Assembly: GCA_021821425.1 (NCBI GenBank)
Contig: JAKACL010000180.1
Coordinates: 1-6,116 of the forward strand
DNA length: 6,116 bases
Source of the DNA: Pseudomonadota bacterium
Lineage (GTDB): Bacteria; Pseudomonadota; Gammaproteobacteria; Burkholderiales; Thiobacillaceae
Reading direction: 5' to 3'
Below the pieces are notes generated by a model. It ran no database searches and had not been told where the DNA came from. It saw only the letters and a list, made by a program, of their open reading frames with translations. This document shows, piece after piece, positions 5,335-6,116 of this stretch (within the stretch, counting starts at the first letter, position 1; every line of letters starts with the position of its first letter). Position numbers and translations under genes: made by a program.

Positions 5335-6116
5335 TGGCCGAGATCAGAAACTACACGATGAACTTCGGTCCGCAGCACCCGGCCGCGCACGGCGTGCTGC
5401 GCTTGGTGCTGGAGCTCGACGGCGAAGTGATCCAGCGCGCCGACCCGCACATCGGCCTCTTGCACCGCGCGACCGAGAAGCTCGCCGAGCACAAGACCTT
5501 CATCCAGTCGGTGCCCTACATGGACCGCCTCGACTACGTGTCGATGATGGTCAACGAGCACGCCTATGTAATGGCGATCGAGAAGCTGCTGCAGATCGAC
5601 GTCCCCGAGCGCGCGCAATACATCCGCGTGATGTTCGACGAGATCACGCGTGTGCTGAACCACCTCCTGTGGCTGGGCGCGCACGCGCTCGACGTCGGCG
5701 CGATGACGGTGTTCCTGTACGCTTTTCGCGAGCGCGAGGACCTGATGGACTGCTACGAGGCGGTGTCCGGTGCGCGCCTGCATGCGGCCTATTACCGTCC
5801 CGGCGGCGTCTACCGCGACCTGCCGGACACGATGCCGCAGTACGCTGCACAGCACACCCGCAACGAAGCGACGATGAAGTCGATGAACGCCAACCGCCAG
5901 GGTTCGCTGCTCGACTTCATCGAGGATTTCACCCATCGTTTCCCGACCTATGTCGACGAGTACGAGACGCTCCTGACCGACAACCGCATCTGGAAGCAGC
6001 GCACTGTTGGCATTGGAGTCGTGTCGCCCGAGCGCGCCAAGGCGCTGGGCTTCACCGGCCCGATGCTGCGCGGCTCGGGCGTCGAGTGGGACTTGCGCAA
6101 GAAGCAGCCGTACGAA
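5334..6116 (+). CDS. nuoD: NADH:quinone oxidoreductase subunit D (NuoD), 3' end outside window
   Basis: The 49-kDa-type subunit of complex I, which with NuoB forms the quinone-binding pocket; it descends from the large subunit of NiFe hydrogenases. The first 261 residues are visible, of about 415 in the family. The start [24 protein letters not shown] is canonical. H19 in the HPAAHG loop and Y68 in YMDRLDYVS correspond by spacing (49 residues) to the His and Tyr that bind the quinone head group in Thermus (His38, Tyr87). Other blocks are [12 protein letters not shown] (39-50), [18 protein letters not shown] (106-123) and [12 protein letters not shown] (153-164). The ATG overlaps the nuoC stop by one base (TAATG), implying tight coupling; AGGG at 5325-5328 may serve as ribosome site. 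The frame is open to the window end, with no sign of damage. Confidence 0.97.
   Translation, partial: MAEIRNYTMNFGPQHPAAHGVLRLVLELDGEVIQRADPHIGLLHRATEKLAEHKTFIQSVPYMDRLDYVSMMVNEHAYVMAIEKLLQIDVPERAQYIRVMFDEITRVLNHLLWLGAHALDVGAMTVFLYAFREREDLMDCYEAVSGARLHAAYYRPGGVYRDLPDTMPQYAAQHTRNEATMKSMNANRQGSLLDFIEDFTHRFPTYVDEYETLLTDNRIWKQRTVGIGVVSPERAKALGFTGPMLRGSGVEWDLRKKQPYE

Noticed and set aside
5331..5936. Minus-strand open frame (201 codons) opposite nuoD
   Set aside because: Shadow of the nuoD codons; Val/His/Arg-rich translation with no domain.

Overview
The window (about 60% GC or higher by eye in coding parts) is ordinary chromosomal core sequence. It most likely comes from a betaproteobacterium. 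The reasons are the order tpiA-secG-tRNA-Leu-nuoA, nuoC and nuoD as separate genes (fused in enterics), the short 158-residue NuoB with a 30-residue spacing between its last two cluster cysteines, and protein sequences of beta-proteobacterial type throughout. I cannot place it to genus; a Nitrosomonadales or Thiobacillus-like lineage is only a guess. All protein genes and the tRNA lie on the + strand.

Positions 1-2148 hold the end of a phosphate ABC-transport operon: the C-terminal part of pstC (cut by the window edge), complete pstA and complete pstB. The gene order and spacing (3 nt and 18 nt) fit one transcript. The regulator gene phoU, often directly after pstB, is not present; instead there is a 175-bp gap with strong dyad symmetry and a plausible sigma-70 promoter just before tpiA.

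Positions 2324-3594 hold tpiA (glycolysis/gluconeogenesis), secG (protein export, with an Ala-Pro-rich tail) and a tRNA-Leu with anticodon GAG. The 55-nt secG-tRNA spacer is filled by two back-to-back hairpins, the second ending 2 nt before the mature tRNA end.

Positions 3595-6116 start with a 158-bp, partly AT-rich regulatory region carrying a clear TTGACA-type promoter. It is followed by the first four genes of the NADH:quinone oxidoreductase (complex I) operon: nuoA, nuoB, nuoC and the first 261 codons of nuoD, cut by the window end. NuoA is a membrane subunit; NuoB, NuoC and NuoD form the connecting module between the membrane arm and the NADH-oxidising arm, with NuoB carrying cluster N2 and NuoB/NuoD forming the quinone pocket.

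I see no mobile element, CRISPR array, toxin, defence gene or undescribed protein system. The parts worth a second look are non-coding: the 142-nt structured nuoA-nuoB spacer flanked by imperfect direct repeats, the mutually exclusive hairpins after pstB, and the hairpin pair leading into the tRNA.
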